Source: QHXM01 sp032160705
GTDB taxonomy: Bacteria > Acidobacteriota > Blastocatellia > Pyrinomonadales > Pyrinomonadaceae
NCBI GenBank assembly: GCA_032160705.1
Contig: JAVHVE010000068.1
Location: 1-64,000 of the forward strand
Reading direction: 5' to 3'
DNA: 64,000 nt
Both the position numbers and the translations under genes were made by a program. Shown in pieces: positions 41,300 through 49,776 of the stretch; within the stretch, counting starts at the first letter, position 1; the number at the start of each line of letters is the position of its first letter. The notes under the pieces were generated by a model. It had not been told where the DNA came from. It saw nothing but the letters and a program-made list of their open reading frames with translations, and did not search any database.

Positions 41300-42892
41300 G
41301 TGCCTACTGGATTCTTCAGTCTCATCCTCCACGCGCACCTGCCTTTCGTGCGCCATCCTGAGCATCCTGAATTCCTGGAAGAAGACTGGCTCTATGAAGC
41401 CATCACGGAAGTTTACCTGCCGCTCATCTTCGTCTTCCAGAATTTGCATGAGAGCAATGCCAAGCCGCGACTGGCGATGAACATCTCGCCGCCGCTGTGC
41501 GAGATGCTCTCCGATTCTCTTCTTCAGGAACGCTACACGCGGCATCTCGAAAATTTGCTCGCGCTCTCGCGCAAAGAAGTGGAGCGCACCCTCCGCGAAG
41601 CGCCGGAGTTCGAGAGCGTAGCGCGGATGTATGACGAGACTTTGAGCGCTGCGCTCGCGCTCTGGAACGACCGCTACAGTCGCAATCTGGTGCGCGCCTT
41701 TCGTGAGTTGCAGGACGAAGGCGTGCTGGAAATCATCACCTGCGGCGCAACGCACGGCTTCCTGCCTTTGATCTCGACGCCTGAGTCGAAGCGCGCGCAA
41801 ATAACAGTCGCGGTCGCAAACTACAATAAACATTTTGGCCGCAACCCGCGCGGCATCTGGTTGCCCGAATGCGCGTATGAGCCGGGGCTGGAGAATTTGC
41901 TCGCGGATGCAGGTATCGAATACTTCATCTCCGACACGCACGGCATTCTCTACGGCGAGCCGCGCCCGCGCTACGGTGTGTATGCGCCGGTGCGTTGTCC
42001 GAACGGCGTGGCCGTCTTCGCGCGCGATCTGGAGACGAGCCAGCAGGTTTGGAGTTCGGTCATAGGTTATCCGGGGCACGCCGATTACCGTGAGTTTTAT
42101 CGTGACCTCGGCTGGGATGCGCCGCTCGATTATCTGCTCCCTCATCTTCACGCGGGAGGCGACCGTCGTCACCTCGGATTGAAGTACCATCGCATCACCG
42201 GGCGCGACGTGCCGCAAAATTTGAAACTCCCCTACGACCCGGTAGCCGCGCGTGAGCGCGCCGCTGCGAACGCCAGCCACTTCGTCGCTGAACGTATCAA
42301 GCAGGCGAGACACTTAAACGAATCATTTGGTCGCCCGCCGCTAGTCACCTCGCCCTACGACGCCGAGCTTTTCGGACACTGGTGGTATGAAGGCCCGCAG
42401 TTTATTGATTTCGTTTTCCGCAAGCTTCACTGGGATCAGCAGGAGATTGAAGCAATCGCGCCCGGCGATTTTCTGGATTCGGGTATTCCGATTCAGACGC
42501 AGCAGCCCTCGCAATCTTCGTGGGGCGAGGAAGGCTATTTCAAAGTCTGGCTCAACGAGCGCAATGCCTGGATGTACCCGCACCAGCAGGCGGCAGAGGA
42601 ACGCATGACCGCACTCGCCAATCGCGTCCAGCATCCAGGCCCACTGACGGAACGCGCGCTCAACCAGGCGGCGCGCGAACTCCTGCTCGCCGAATCGAGC
42701 GACTGGGCTTTCCAGATTTATCAGGGCACGACTGTCGAATACGCCACCCGCCGCTTCCGCTCGCACATCCGCCGTTTCAACGCCATCGCAGACGACATCG
42801 AACACGGCCAGATTAACGAAGAACGCCTTGCCGAAATGGAATCCCGCGACAACATCTTCAGCGAACTAGACTATCGCAACTACAGGTCATGA
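41300..42892 (+). CDS. GH57 1,4-alpha-glucan branching enzyme-like protein
   Basis: About 530 residues. Family landmarks: FFSLILHAHLPFVRHPEHPEFLEEDWLYEAI at the start, GATHGFLPLI, IWLPECAYEPG (nucleophile Glu) and TSPYDAELFGHWWYEGP (acid/base Asp), followed by the helical C-domain with SSWGEEGYFKVWLN. It cuts alpha-1,4 glucan and re-forms alpha-1,6 branches in glycogen synthesis. I chose GTG 41300 because the family sequence begins there; the ORF is open to ATG 41231 but that part is repeat-encoded. The stop overlaps the next ATG (ATGA). Confidence 0.9.
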   Translation: MPTGFFSLILHAHLPFVRHPEHPEFLEEDWLYEAITEVYLPLIFVFQNLHESNAKPRLAMNISPPLCEMLSDSLLQERYTRHLENLLALSRKEVERTLREAPEFESVARMYDETLSAALALWNDRYSRNLVRAFRELQDEGVLEIITCGATHGFLPLISTPESKRAQITVAVANYNKHFGRNPRGIWLPECAYEPGLENLLADAGIEYFISDTHGILYGEPRPRYGVYAPVRCPNGVAVFARDLETSQQVWSSVIGYPGHADYREFYRDLGWDAPLDYLLPHLHAGGDRRHLGLKYHRITGRDVPQNLKLPYDPVAARERAAANASHFVAERIKQARHLNESFGRPPLVTSPYDAELFGHWWYEGPQFIDFVFRKLHWDQQEIEAIAPGDFLDSGIPIQTQQPSQSSWGEEGYFKVWLNERNAWMYPHQQAAEERMTALANRVQHPGPLTERALNQAARELLLAESSDWAFQIYQGTTVEYATRRFRSHIRRFNAIADDIEHGQINEERLAEMESRDNIFSELDYRNYRS

Positions 42893-43776
42893 GAAAAAAG
42901 TTTGCAGTAGGCAGTTGGCAGTTAGCAGTTAAAGACAAAAACCCAAAAACGCTCCTCGCTCGTTCTTTACTGCCAACTGCCAACTGCCTACTGCAAACTC
43001 CTCTCATCATCGGTCATCGCGGCGCGGCGGCGGTCACTCCTGAGAATACGCTTGTCTCTTTCGAGCGAGCACTCGCCGACGGTGCAGACGGGATTGAGTT
43101 TGACGTGAGGCTGGCGGGCGATGGCGTTCCGGTTGTGATTCATGACCCGACGCTCCGGCGCACTGCGCTGAAGAGCGGAAGAATAGCGAGTTTTTCATCA
43201 ACCGAATTGAGCGAGATGGATGCCGGGACGTGGTTCAATCTGCGCTACCCGGCAAGAGCGCATCCCCTTTACGCTGAGGCGACAATTCCAACTCTCGCCG
43301 CCGTGTTCGCCTCTTTGCGGAAAAGCGATGCGCTGCTCTACGTCGAGATGAAATGCGGGGCGCGGGATCGCTCGGCACTCGCGGCTGAGGTCGTGAACTT
43401 GGTTCGCGCTCACAGAATCGCCGCCCGCGTCCGTGTCGAGAGTTTCGACCTGGCGGCGATTACTGAGATCAAGCGGCTTGACGCCAATCTCCGCACGGCT
43501 GCCCTCTTTGATCGCAGACTCTCGCGCCCCGCTCCTTCGGCGCGCAAGATGATTGAGCGCGCAATCCTCTGTGGGGCTGAAGAGATTGCCCTGCATCACA
43601 GTCTCGCCACGCGCCGCACCGTCGCGGAAGCCACACTGCGCGGCCTTGAAACGGTGGTCTGGACAGCCGACAATCCCGCATGGATAGCTCGCGCAATTAA
43701 ACTTGGCGTCCGCGCCATTATTACGAACGACCCGGCGCGACTGATTGAAAAAGGACGATTTTCTGATGGACGGTAA
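42889..43776 (+). CDS. Glycerophosphodiester phosphodiesterase, start region made of a heptad hairpin
   Basis: 295 residues as read from the ATG overlapping the GH57 stop. The GDPD domain begins at residue 39 (LIIGHRGAAAVTPENTLVSF, GADGIEFDVRLAGDGVPVVIHDPTL), with catalytic His-Arg, Glu-Asp and the second His intact, and ends normally (AIKLGVRAIITNDPARLIE). It hydrolyses glycerophosphodiesters to glycerol-3-phosphate. Residues 4-38 are encoded by the period-7 hairpin (KFAVGSWQLAV ... LPTANCLLQT). No ATG lies between the hairpin and the domain, so either the hairpin is translated or a non-ATG start is used. Confidence 0.88.
   Translation: MRKKFAVGSWQLAVKDKNPKTLLARSLLPTANCLLQTPLIIGHRGAAAVTPENTLVSFERALADGADGIEFDVRLAGDGVPVVIHDPTLRRTALKSGRIASFSSTELSEMDAGTWFNLRYPARAHPLYAEATIPTLAAVFASLRKSDALLYVEMKCGARDRSALAAEVVNLVRAHRIAARVRVESFDLAAITEIKRLDANLRTAALFDRRLSRPAPSARKMIERAILCGAEEIALHHSLATRRTVAEATLRGLETVVWTADNPAWIARAIKLGVRAIITNDPARLIEKGRFSDGR
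42900..42998. repeat. Heptad hairpin, word GCAGTTG, in the GDPD gene
   Basis: Left arm 42900-42935 (GTTTGCAGTAGGCAGTTGGC...) and right arm 42964-42998 are inverted copies over 35 bases with only a few differences. Loop of 28 bases. Same word as the one-sided copy at 16282. Confidence 0.92.
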
Positions 43777-43828
43777 GTAAGGTTGATTTAATCTGAGAGA
43801 CTGTCCGTCCATCATCCGTAGCTCTTCA

Positions 43829-44674
43829 ATGAACCGCTCCAGATCACAATCGGATCGCGTTTTCGTGCGGCCTCAATACGCTCTCCATTACAGGCGCGCG
43901 GCGCGCGTCTCCTGGACAAGCGAAGCGCGCGCAGACTACGTGGTGCTGTTTTTGTTAACCGGGAAACTGCCGGGGCGCGTTAATGAAGCTTCAGTTGAGA
44001 TTGAACAGCACGGCGCGCTGCTGCTTGATCCGGGCATGGCGGCGAGCGCGACTGCGGGCGAGGCGGAATATTTGTCCCTGACGCTCTCTCCATCTTTCAT
44101 GCTCGATGCGGCGGCACGCACAGGCCTGGTCAGCGGGGGCGCGACCGTCAGCTTTCGCGCGAGTGTCGTCAAACGCGATGAGCGGCTCGCTCGCCTGACG
44201 CTGGATTTGGCCGGAGAGCTACAGCACAGGGAAGCCGGACAAGAGATGGTGATTGCGGCGCTCGTGGAACAACTGGTCGTGCATCTACTGCGTCACCACT
44301 CGAACGTGCGTCGTTCGGATGAGCTTGAGCTATCACGGGTCGGGCTGGTTGACCGGCGCATCCGCCGGGCAATCGAACTGATGCACGCGCACATGGGCCG
44401 CGAATTGCCGCTCGAAGAAATCGCCGCCGCCGCTTTTCTTTCGCCCTTTCACTTCGCGCGCCTCTTCAAGAAACTAACCGGCGCATCTCCGCACGCCTAT
44501 CTGGCAACCCTGCGAGTCGCACGCGCGCAGGCGCTGCTGGCCGAAACAGACCTCTCGGTGTCGGAGGTGAGCACCCGCGTCGGCTACAGCAGTCCCAGCC
44601 ATTTCACCAAAGCCTTTCGCCAGGCGACGGGACTCGCGCCGCGTGCCTATCGCGAGGCGATTGTCTCGCGTTGA
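43829..44674 (+). CDS. AraC-family transcription regulator
   Basis: 281 residues. An N-terminal cupin-like sensor (about 1-150; LLDPGMAASATAGEAEYLSLTLSPSF) precedes two helix-turn-helix units (about 175-275: RRIRRAIELMHAHMGRELPLEEIAAAAFLSPFHFARLFKKLTG; LSVSEVSTRVGYSSPSHFTKAFRQATGLAPRAY). The AraC signature is complete. It lies 52 bases after the GDPD gene; its target is unknown. Confidence 0.92.
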   Translation: MNRSRSQSDRVFVRPQYALHYRRAARVSWTSEARADYVVLFLLTGKLPGRVNEASVEIEQHGALLLDPGMAASATAGEAEYLSLTLSPSFMLDAAARTGLVSGGATVSFRASVVKRDERLARLTLDLAGELQHREAGQEMVIAALVEQLVVHLLRHHSNVRRSDELELSRVGLVDRRIRRAIELMHAHMGRELPLEEIAAAAFLSPFHFARLFKKLTGASPHAYLATLRVARAQALLAETDLSVSEVSTRVGYSSPSHFTKAFRQATGLAPRAYREAIVSR

Positions 44675-44721
44675 GCTTGCTTTCGCTGTGTTATCATTCT
44701 CAGCCGGAAAGCGAGGAACGT

Positions 44722-45337
44722 ATGTCAGTTCAAATCGCCAAGCGTTGTTTCACCGTCGCCCAGTATAACCGCATGGGCGAGGCGGGTATCCTCACAGAAG
44801 ACGACCGCGTCGAGTTGATCGAAGGGGAGATCATCGAGATGTCACCTATTGGCGAACGCCATGCCGCGTGTGTAGATGTGTTGGCAGAACTTTTCAGTGA
44901 GCAATTGCAACGTAAAGTTATCATCCGAGTACAGAATCCGATTCAGCTTGGAAACTATTCAGAGCCACAACCTGATGTTGCCTTGCTCAAGCGGCGCGAT
45001 GACTTTTATAGGCGTGCCCACCCGACATCTGCTGATGTCTTGCTCGCGGCGCGATGACTTTTATAGGCGTGCCCACCCGACATCTGCTGATGTCTTGCTC
45101 GTCGTCGAAGTCGCTGACACAACGCTTGACTACGACCGCCAGATCAAAGTGCCCCTCTACGCGCGCGCAGGAATCGCGGAGGTATGGATTGTCAACCTGA
45201 TGGGCGAACAGGTCGAAATCTACGCGCAGCCCGTCAACGGCGCGTACCAGAGCCAGCGGCAAGCCGGACGAGGGGAGACGATCAACTCGCCGGGCACGTT
45301 CAATCTGACGCTGGGCGTTGACGACATACTGGGGTGA
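44722..45337 (+). pseudogene. Uma2-family endonuclease-like gene broken by a 55-bp tandem duplication
   Basis: The first part (ATG 44722, GAGGAA upstream) reads FTVAQYNRMGEAGILTEDDR, VELIEGEIIEMSPIGERHAA and ends early after ...HPTSADVLLAAR. The second part, in another frame, continues DVLLVVEVADTTLDYDRQIK, PLYARAGIAEVWIVNL to the normal end. The Uma2/DUF820 fold is PD-(D/E)XK-like, and its core residues (Asp, Glu-X-Ala, Lys) are in the second part. A direct 55-bp duplication (44992-45046 = 45047-45101) inserts 18 codons plus one base. Removing one copy restores the family sequence. Confidence 0.9.
44992..45101. repeat. Perfect 55-bp tandem duplication
   Basis: Two identical 55-bp copies abut at 45046/45047. 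The length is not a multiple of three and shifts the Uma2 reading frame. Perfect identity means it is recent or an assembly artefact. Confidence 0.93.
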
Positions 45338-45356
45338 AAGGGATGAGGGATGAAGG
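45336..45356. repeat. One-sided GGGATGA repeat at the GNAT start
   Basis: GAAAGGGATGAGGGATGAAGG overlaps the Uma2 stop and encodes the first residues of the GNAT gene. No facing arm. Confidence 0.6.
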
Positions 45357-45876
45357 CGGCGGGCGTGAAGTGGAAGAAACCCGTACCTTGAATGCTGCTT
45401 CAGCGCTCGCGCTGCGCCCCGTTGTTCTGCCGGACGACGAGCAGTTTTTATATGAAGTTTATCGGAGCACGCGCGAAGAGGAATTGGCGCAGATTACCTG
45501 GAGTGAAGAGCAGCTCAAGATGTTTCTCAAGATGCAGCTCAACGCGCGCGATCAATCTTACCGGATGCATTATTCGGAGATTGATGATCGAGTCATCCTT
45601 TTCCATGACAAAAAAGTCGGCAGGCTCATCATCGTCAGAAGGGACGATGAGATCAGGCTGGCAGACATCGCGCTGCTGCCGGAACACCGCCGGGCTGGAA
45701 TCGGATCATCACTCATCAAAGACCTGATGACGGAAGCAAATGAATCCGGCAAGACCATCCGGCTTCAGGTTGAAAGGCCAAATGAACAGGCCAAACGCCT
45801 CTACGAACGTCTTGGCTTTACAACCACTGGAGAGAACATGACGCATTTCCAGATGGAGTATCAACCCGGCGCGTAA
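45343..45876 (+). CDS. GNAT-family acetyltransferase (copy 1)
   Basis: About 177 residues (a GTG at 45334 overlapping the Uma2 stop is equally possible). GNAT core: LRPVVLPDDEQFLYEVYRST, EIRLADIALLPEHRRAGIGSSLIKDLMTEA with the acetyl-CoA loop R-R-A-G-I-G, and KRLYERLGFTTTGE. It is paralogous to the GNAT at 46354 (shared EELAQ-x-x-WSE, FLKMQ, SLIKDL). The substrate is unknown. The first residues are repeat-encoded. The GNAT pair brackets a DUF6916 gene. Confidence 0.85.
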   Translation: MRDEGGGREVEETRTLNAASALALRPVVLPDDEQFLYEVYRSTREEELAQITWSEEQLKMFLKMQLNARDQSYRMHYSEIDDRVILFHDKKVGRLIIVRRDDEIRLADIALLPEHRRAGIGSSLIKDLMTEANESGKTIRLQVERPNEQAKRLYERLGFTTTGENMTHFQMEYQPGA

Positions 45877-45886
45877 GTTAAAAGAA

Positions 45887-45994
45887 TTAGACAGGATTGA
45901 CAGGATGAACAAGATAAAAGAAACAATGAAGCTGTCTTGCCTCGCCGTGCTTTAATTTTCTTAATCTTGATAATCCTGTCAATCCTGTCTAATA
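45887..45994. repeat. Inverted repeat of GACAGGAT words
   Basis: ATTAGACAGGATTGACAGGA on the left and its inverted complement on the right (TCCTGTCAATCCTGTCTAAT) with AT-rich inner arms. The period is 9-10 rather than 7. The right arm is open in the DUF6916 frame and mimics a signal peptide. Confidence 0.85.
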
Positions 45995-46032
45995 GTTTTT
46001 CAAATTTCCCTGTCACCGGAGGTTATCAAATA

Positions 46033-46338
46033 GTGTCCGAGAATTTGACGAAAGAGGCGTTCAGCGAAAACCTGAAGACGAAATTTCGCATTCCCCTGGA
46101 ATCTTCCAATGCGGCGGAGTTGGAATTAATCGAGGTCGTGGGAACCAGCCCGTCGCCCGGGCACGAACAGTTCTCGCTCTTCTTTCGTGGCCCTCTGGAC
46201 TATCTTCTGCCGCAGGGAACCTATCAGATGGAGCATGAGAAGATGGGGGCGCTTGCTTTGTTCATCGTCCCCGTAGGCCGCGAGCAGGATGGCTTCCGCT
46301 ACGAAGCAGTCTTCAATTATGTGCTTCCGAGAAGTTGA
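46033..46338 (+). CDS. DUF6916-family small protein
   Basis: 101 residues from the GTG at 46033, with GGAGG 10 bases upstream. It shows the DUF6916 pattern: SENLTKEAFSENLKTKFRIP, ELELIEVVG, FSLFFRGPLDYLLPQGTYQM, EHEKMGALALFIVPVGRE, GFRYEAVFNYV. The ORF is open further left, but that part is the translated inverted repeat. Function is unknown; members commonly neighbour tail-collar (Mdp-type) genes, as here. Confidence 0.82.
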   Translation: MSENLTKEAFSENLKTKFRIPLESSNAAELELIEVVGTSPSPGHEQFSLFFRGPLDYLLPQGTYQMEHEKMGALALFIVPVGREQDGFRYEAVFNYVLPRS

Positions 46339-46353
46339 AAGGGAGCGCACCCT

Positions 46354-46869
46354 ATGCTGAAAGAAGATACTGCCGGTCAGACTATGTCCGTTACGCTGCG
46401 CGCGGCCACTGCGGGCGACGAAGCGTTCCTCTTAAAAACCTACGCCAGCATTCGCGCAGACGAACTGGCTCAAGTGCCCTGGAGCGAAGCCCAGCGAGAA
46501 GCATTTCTTAAAATGCAGTTTGACGCGCAGCAGCTTCACTACCGGACGCACAACGCGGAAGCCACTCACGATATTATTCTTCTCAACGACCGCCCCATCG
46601 GTCGGCTCTACGTTGCCAGAAGAGAGCTTGAGATAAGGATTCTGGACATCACGATTCTGCCTGAATATCGCAATCAGGGCAGAGGCACGTCGCTGATTAA
46701 AGACTTGATTGATGAAGCTGCGCGTGTGGAGAAACCTCTCAACATCTACGTCGAGTTCTATAACCCGTCACTCCGCTTCTTCGAGCGCCTGGGATTTTTG
46801 AAGGTTGACAGGCCGGACGACGACGGTGTCAATCACTTGATGGAGTGGCGCGCCTTGAATGGCGCGTGA
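46354..46869 (+). CDS. GNAT-family acetyltransferase (copy 2)
   Basis: 171 residues, GGGAG before the ATG (another Met at residue 11). GNAT core: VTLRAATAGDEAFLLKTYAS, EIRILDITILPEYRNQGRGTSLIKDLIDEA with the acetyl-CoA loop R-N-Q-G-R-G, SLRFFERLGFLKVD. Paralogue of the GNAT at 45343. It is 15 bases after the DUF6916 gene and probably co-transcribed with it. Confidence 0.88.
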   Translation: MLKEDTAGQTMSVTLRAATAGDEAFLLKTYASIRADELAQVPWSEAQREAFLKMQFDAQQLHYRTHNAEATHDIILLNDRPIGRLYVARRELEIRILDITILPEYRNQGRGTSLIKDLIDEAARVEKPLNIYVEFYNPSLRFFERLGFLKVDRPDDDGVNHLMEWRALNGA

Positions 46870-46876
46870 AGAAAAC

Positions 46877-48208
46877 TTATTTCCGCTCGCGCGTCACTTT
46901 AGAAGGATCGGATGCTTGCCGCTTAGATTCATCCAGCTCCTTTTTCTTTGCTGCCGCCTTGCGCTCCTTTAACTTCTGTTGCGCCGTCAGGTCATTCATC
47001 TGAACGTAATTGATCTCGACGTTTTGGCCGCCGGCGAAGAGACTAATCTCAAAGTCTTTACACTTGAGAGTCTTTACCTGGGTGTCCATGCCGACGTAGG
47101 CTTCCCAGGAATCGACAGTGGGCAGGCTCTTCTCCTCAGAGAACTTCGTCACAAACTCGTCAACATGCTCCCACACAGGGCCGTCATAGCCGACATAAAA
47201 CGTAGAGACGCGTCCGTCCAGAAGCGTGAAAATGATTTGGCTGATGCGGTCGAATTTCGATTTTGACGAATACTTGCCAGGTCTGATTGTCAGGCTGGAC
47301 TCTCCAAACTGGCTGGCCGGTCTGGATAAGCTGGAACGAACTTCCTTGTCATCCTTGCTGCCGGGGAATAACGCCAGAACTTGCTCAGTGGTCATGCCGA
47401 GCTTGAGGCCGCTGATGGCGGGAGCCGCCTGGGCCATGGTCAGCCTGCTCGCGGCTCGACGCGCCCGAGCGAGACGCTCCTTTGTCCGATTTTCAGCAAT
47501 TGCCGGGTCGATGGGCAGTGGTCGGAAATAAAATATCTCTTGTTCTTCCTTTGTATCGCCCCTCTTGGCCGGGCTTTCGACTCCCGGCCTCTCCGTTGTC
47601 ACGCCCCCGTAAACGATCCCCGGATTCCATATGAGCTGAGGCGGGACTGCGGTGACAGTAGGCTGAGTATCATTGATGGTCGGCTGGATAGATGTGTTGG
47701 TCAGCCAACGGGTGTTCAGAGACATCTCACGGCGGTAGACGACTGCTTCGTAATAGTTCGGGCTCTTCTTGCTTTGGGCGCTCACCGGCACCACGAACAT
47801 GTAGAAGATTCCGAGCGCATCATGCTCGATGAGGTAGGTGTCCTGCTCGAAAGGATTGCCCGGAGGCATCGTTAAGAGCAGGGAGAAGCATTCGGTCTTG
47901 GTTTCGTAGGTCACGACATCTGCGACATCTACCTTGCTGAAAGAAGTGGGGTAGTCGTCAATTGCTGTGAGCTTTAACTCCCGCATATTTGATGGAGCCA
48001 GTTGGACGCGAAACATCGTGTTCACATAGGGGCTGAAGGTTGACTTGGTATAGTAGCTGAGTTGTTCCATGCTGCTCGTAGACGGCAGCAGCTTCCGTAC
48101 ATTAGGATCCTCCAGCATGTTCCCGGCCAGGGCCGACCTCAGCGGGAGACCGGCGCAGGCCGCCGCCACGATTCCCGCCTTCATGAACTTACGTCTGGAC
48201 AAACTCAT
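46877..48208 (-). CDS. Tat-exported DUF6916-containing protein
   Basis: 443 residues. A twin-arginine signal (SLSRRKFMKAGIVAAACAGLPLRSALA) leads to a DUF6916 domain (about 50-165; YTKSTFSPYVNTMFRVQLAP, CFSLLLTMPPGNPFEQDTYLIEHDALGIFYMFVVPV). A Pro-rich linker (about 185-225) and a C-terminal domain (about 265-405; GLKLGMTTEQVLALFPGSKD, FTLLDGRVSTFYVGYDGPVW) follow, then a Lys/Arg-rich helical tail. AAGGAG precedes the ATG. Folding before export through Tat suggests a cofactor or a stable fold. Divergent from the tail-collar operon. Function unknown. Confidence 0.8.
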   Translation of the reverse strand: MSLSRRKFMKAGIVAAACAGLPLRSALAGNMLEDPNVRKLLPSTSSMEQLSYYTKSTFSPYVNTMFRVQLAPSNMRELKLTAIDDYPTSFSKVDVADVVTYETKTECFSLLLTMPPGNPFEQDTYLIEHDALGIFYMFVVPVSAQSKKSPNYYEAVVYRREMSLNTRWLTNTSIQPTINDTQPTVTAVPPQLIWNPGIVYGGVTTERPGVESPAKRGDTKEEQEIFYFRPLPIDPAIAENRTKERLARARRAASRLTMAQAAPAISGLKLGMTTEQVLALFPGSKDDKEVRSSLSRPASQFGESSLTIRPGKYSSKSKFDRISQIIFTLLDGRVSTFYVGYDGPVWEHVDEFVTKFSEEKSLPTVDSWEAYVGMDTQVKTLKCKDFEISLFAGGQNVEINYVQMNDLTAQQKLKERKAAAKKKELDESKRQASDPSKVTRERK

Positions 48209-48665
48209 ATTGCGTCACTACTCCTTCAAGACATGATCTCTGACCCGGATGAACGCGTGAGGGCCGACAGATTCATCGTGAGGTAACTTACAAAAGCCAC
48301 TGTTCTTTAAATGGGACAGAGCGCTCGTGGTGGGAAGTGTCGCTAGGCCGCAAAGGACTTTATCAACTATTCCTGAAGTAAGCAATAGGGAGTTGTCCCG
48401 GCATAAGTCTTCAGCACCAGTTTGGGCAGGGTCATAAGAATTATCTTGTATTGTTGGCAACGACGGTTTACAATCCCCGCGCCTCGTTAATGTACTAGCA
48501 ATATCCTGACAGCCGACGCCTTACCGACCAGTGCAAAAACTGTGTCTGAAGCAGAGGCTTCACCCAAAAGAACTCGCGGTTTGTTTTTCTTCCAGAGGGG
48601 CGCTTTTTACCCACTCAAATCTGTCTTAACCTTCTACCTAGCAAACAAGCTAAGAGGAGAAATCT
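48209..48665. other. Divergent control region between the DUF6916 and tail-collar genes
   Basis: 457 bases with no supported gene. A plus-strand promoter candidate lies at 48446-48474, giving a long leader of about 185 bases before the first tail-collar gene. Confidence 0.5.
48446..48474 (+). promoter_or_regulatory. Promoter candidate for the tail-collar operon
   Basis: TTGTAT, exactly 17 bases, TACAAT. Both hexamers are moderate matches (-10 differs from TATAAT by one base). Confidence 0.5.
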
Positions 48666-49178
48666 ATGGCTGAACCATTCTTGTCTGAAATTAGACTCAT
48701 GAGCTTCGATTTCGCTCCGAAGGGCTGGGCCATGTGTAACGGCCAGCTTCTACCCATCAACCAGAACCAACCGCTCTTTAGTCTCTTAGGCACGACCTTC
48801 GGCGGCGACGGGCGAGTGAATTTCGCGCTGCCTGATTTGCGCGCCCGCGTGCCGATTCACGTCGGCAGCGGGCACACGCTCGGAGAGAGGGGCGGCGAGC
48901 AGACGCACACGCTCTCGATTGCCGAGTTGCCAACGCACCCGCACGTAGCGCAGGCCAATAGCGCGCTGGCGGATGCGGGAAATCCGACCAACGCCTTCTT
49001 TGCCCAGACCTCGGCAGCGATGGGGTCAGTCTATTCGACGAGTGCCAGCTCTCTGGTAGCTATGAATCCAGCCGTCGTAGGTAACGCTGGCGGGTCGCAG
49101 GCACACCAGAACATGCAACCGTTCCTGACCTTAACTTTTTGTATAGCGCTTCAGGGCATTTTCCCAAGCCCGAACTAA
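48666..49178 (+). CDS. Tail-collar domain protein (Mdp-type), copy 1
   Basis: 170 residues, GAGGAG before the ATG. Conserved phage-tail-collar layout: FLSEIRLMSFDFAPKGWAMCNGQLLPINQN, LFSLLGTTFGGDGRVNFALPDLRARVP, then a hinge and GGSQAHQNMQPFLTLTFCIALQGIFPSP. Homologues (microcystin-dependent protein MdpB group) are found in non-phage contexts in many bacteria; function is unclear, perhaps surface or fibre-tip adhesion. No signal peptide. Confidence 0.93.
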   Translation: MAEPFLSEIRLMSFDFAPKGWAMCNGQLLPINQNQPLFSLLGTTFGGDGRVNFALPDLRARVPIHVGSGHTLGERGGEQTHTLSIAELPTHPHVAQANSALADAGNPTNAFFAQTSAAMGSVYSTSASSLVAMNPAVVGNAGGSQAHQNMQPFLTLTFCIALQGIFPSPN

Positions 49179-49190
49179 GGAGAGATAACT

Positions 49191-49691
49191 ATGGCACAAC
49201 CTTATGTTGGTGAAATCAGAATGTTCGCTGGCAACTTCGCCCCTGCGGGCTGGATGTTTTGCGAAGGACAGTTGCTGCCGATCTCGGAGAACGAGACGCT
49301 GTTCCAGTTGATTGGTACTACCTACGGCGGAGACGGGCAAAGCACATTCGGCTTGCCGGACCTGCGCGGGAGACTGCCGCAGCATCAAGGCAATGGATTC
49401 ATTTTGGCCGAGGCGGGCGGGACCGAAGAGGTCACACTGACAGTGAATCAGATGCCCGTGCACAACCACACGTTCCTGGCTACGTCGGCCTCGCCAACTA
49501 CGACGAACCCGCAGGGCGCGCTTCTGGCCCAGCCGACGGCCACCATTTACAACGCGGGAACCTCTCTGGTGGCTATGGCCGCACAGGCAATTCTGCCGGC
49601 GGGCGGCTCGCAGCCCCATACGAACTTCCAGCCGTACCTCTGCATTGACTTCATCATTTCGCTCTACGGGATTTTCCCGAGTCCGACATAA
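49191..49691 (+). CDS. Tail-collar domain protein (Mdp-type), copy 2
   Basis: 166 residues, AAGGAG before the ATG, 12 bases after copy 1. Same layout: YVGEIRMFAGNFAPAGWMFC, LIGTTYGGDGQSTFGLPDLRGRLP, HNHTFLATSASPTTTNPQGA, GGSQPHTNFQPYLCIDFIIS. The middle region is the most diverged between copies, as expected if it carries the binding specificity. Confidence 0.93.
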   Translation: MAQPYVGEIRMFAGNFAPAGWMFCEGQLLPISENETLFQLIGTTYGGDGQSTFGLPDLRGRLPQHQGNGFILAEAGGTEEVTLTVNQMPVHNHTFLATSASPTTTNPQGALLAQPTATIYNAGTSLVAMAAQAILPAGGSQPHTNFQPYLCIDFIISLYGIFPSPT

Positions 49692-49776
49692 AAGGATGCA
49701 CAGTAGTTACGCTACGAAGATTTTATCGTTTTAGTGTTTTCGGTTTCCTGACGGTAAAGAATTAAGGAGGACTTTC

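Noticed and set aside
25135..42998. The heptad arrays as CRISPR arrays
   Set aside because: Units are 7 bp without spacers, and the two arms are inverted. No cas genes are present.
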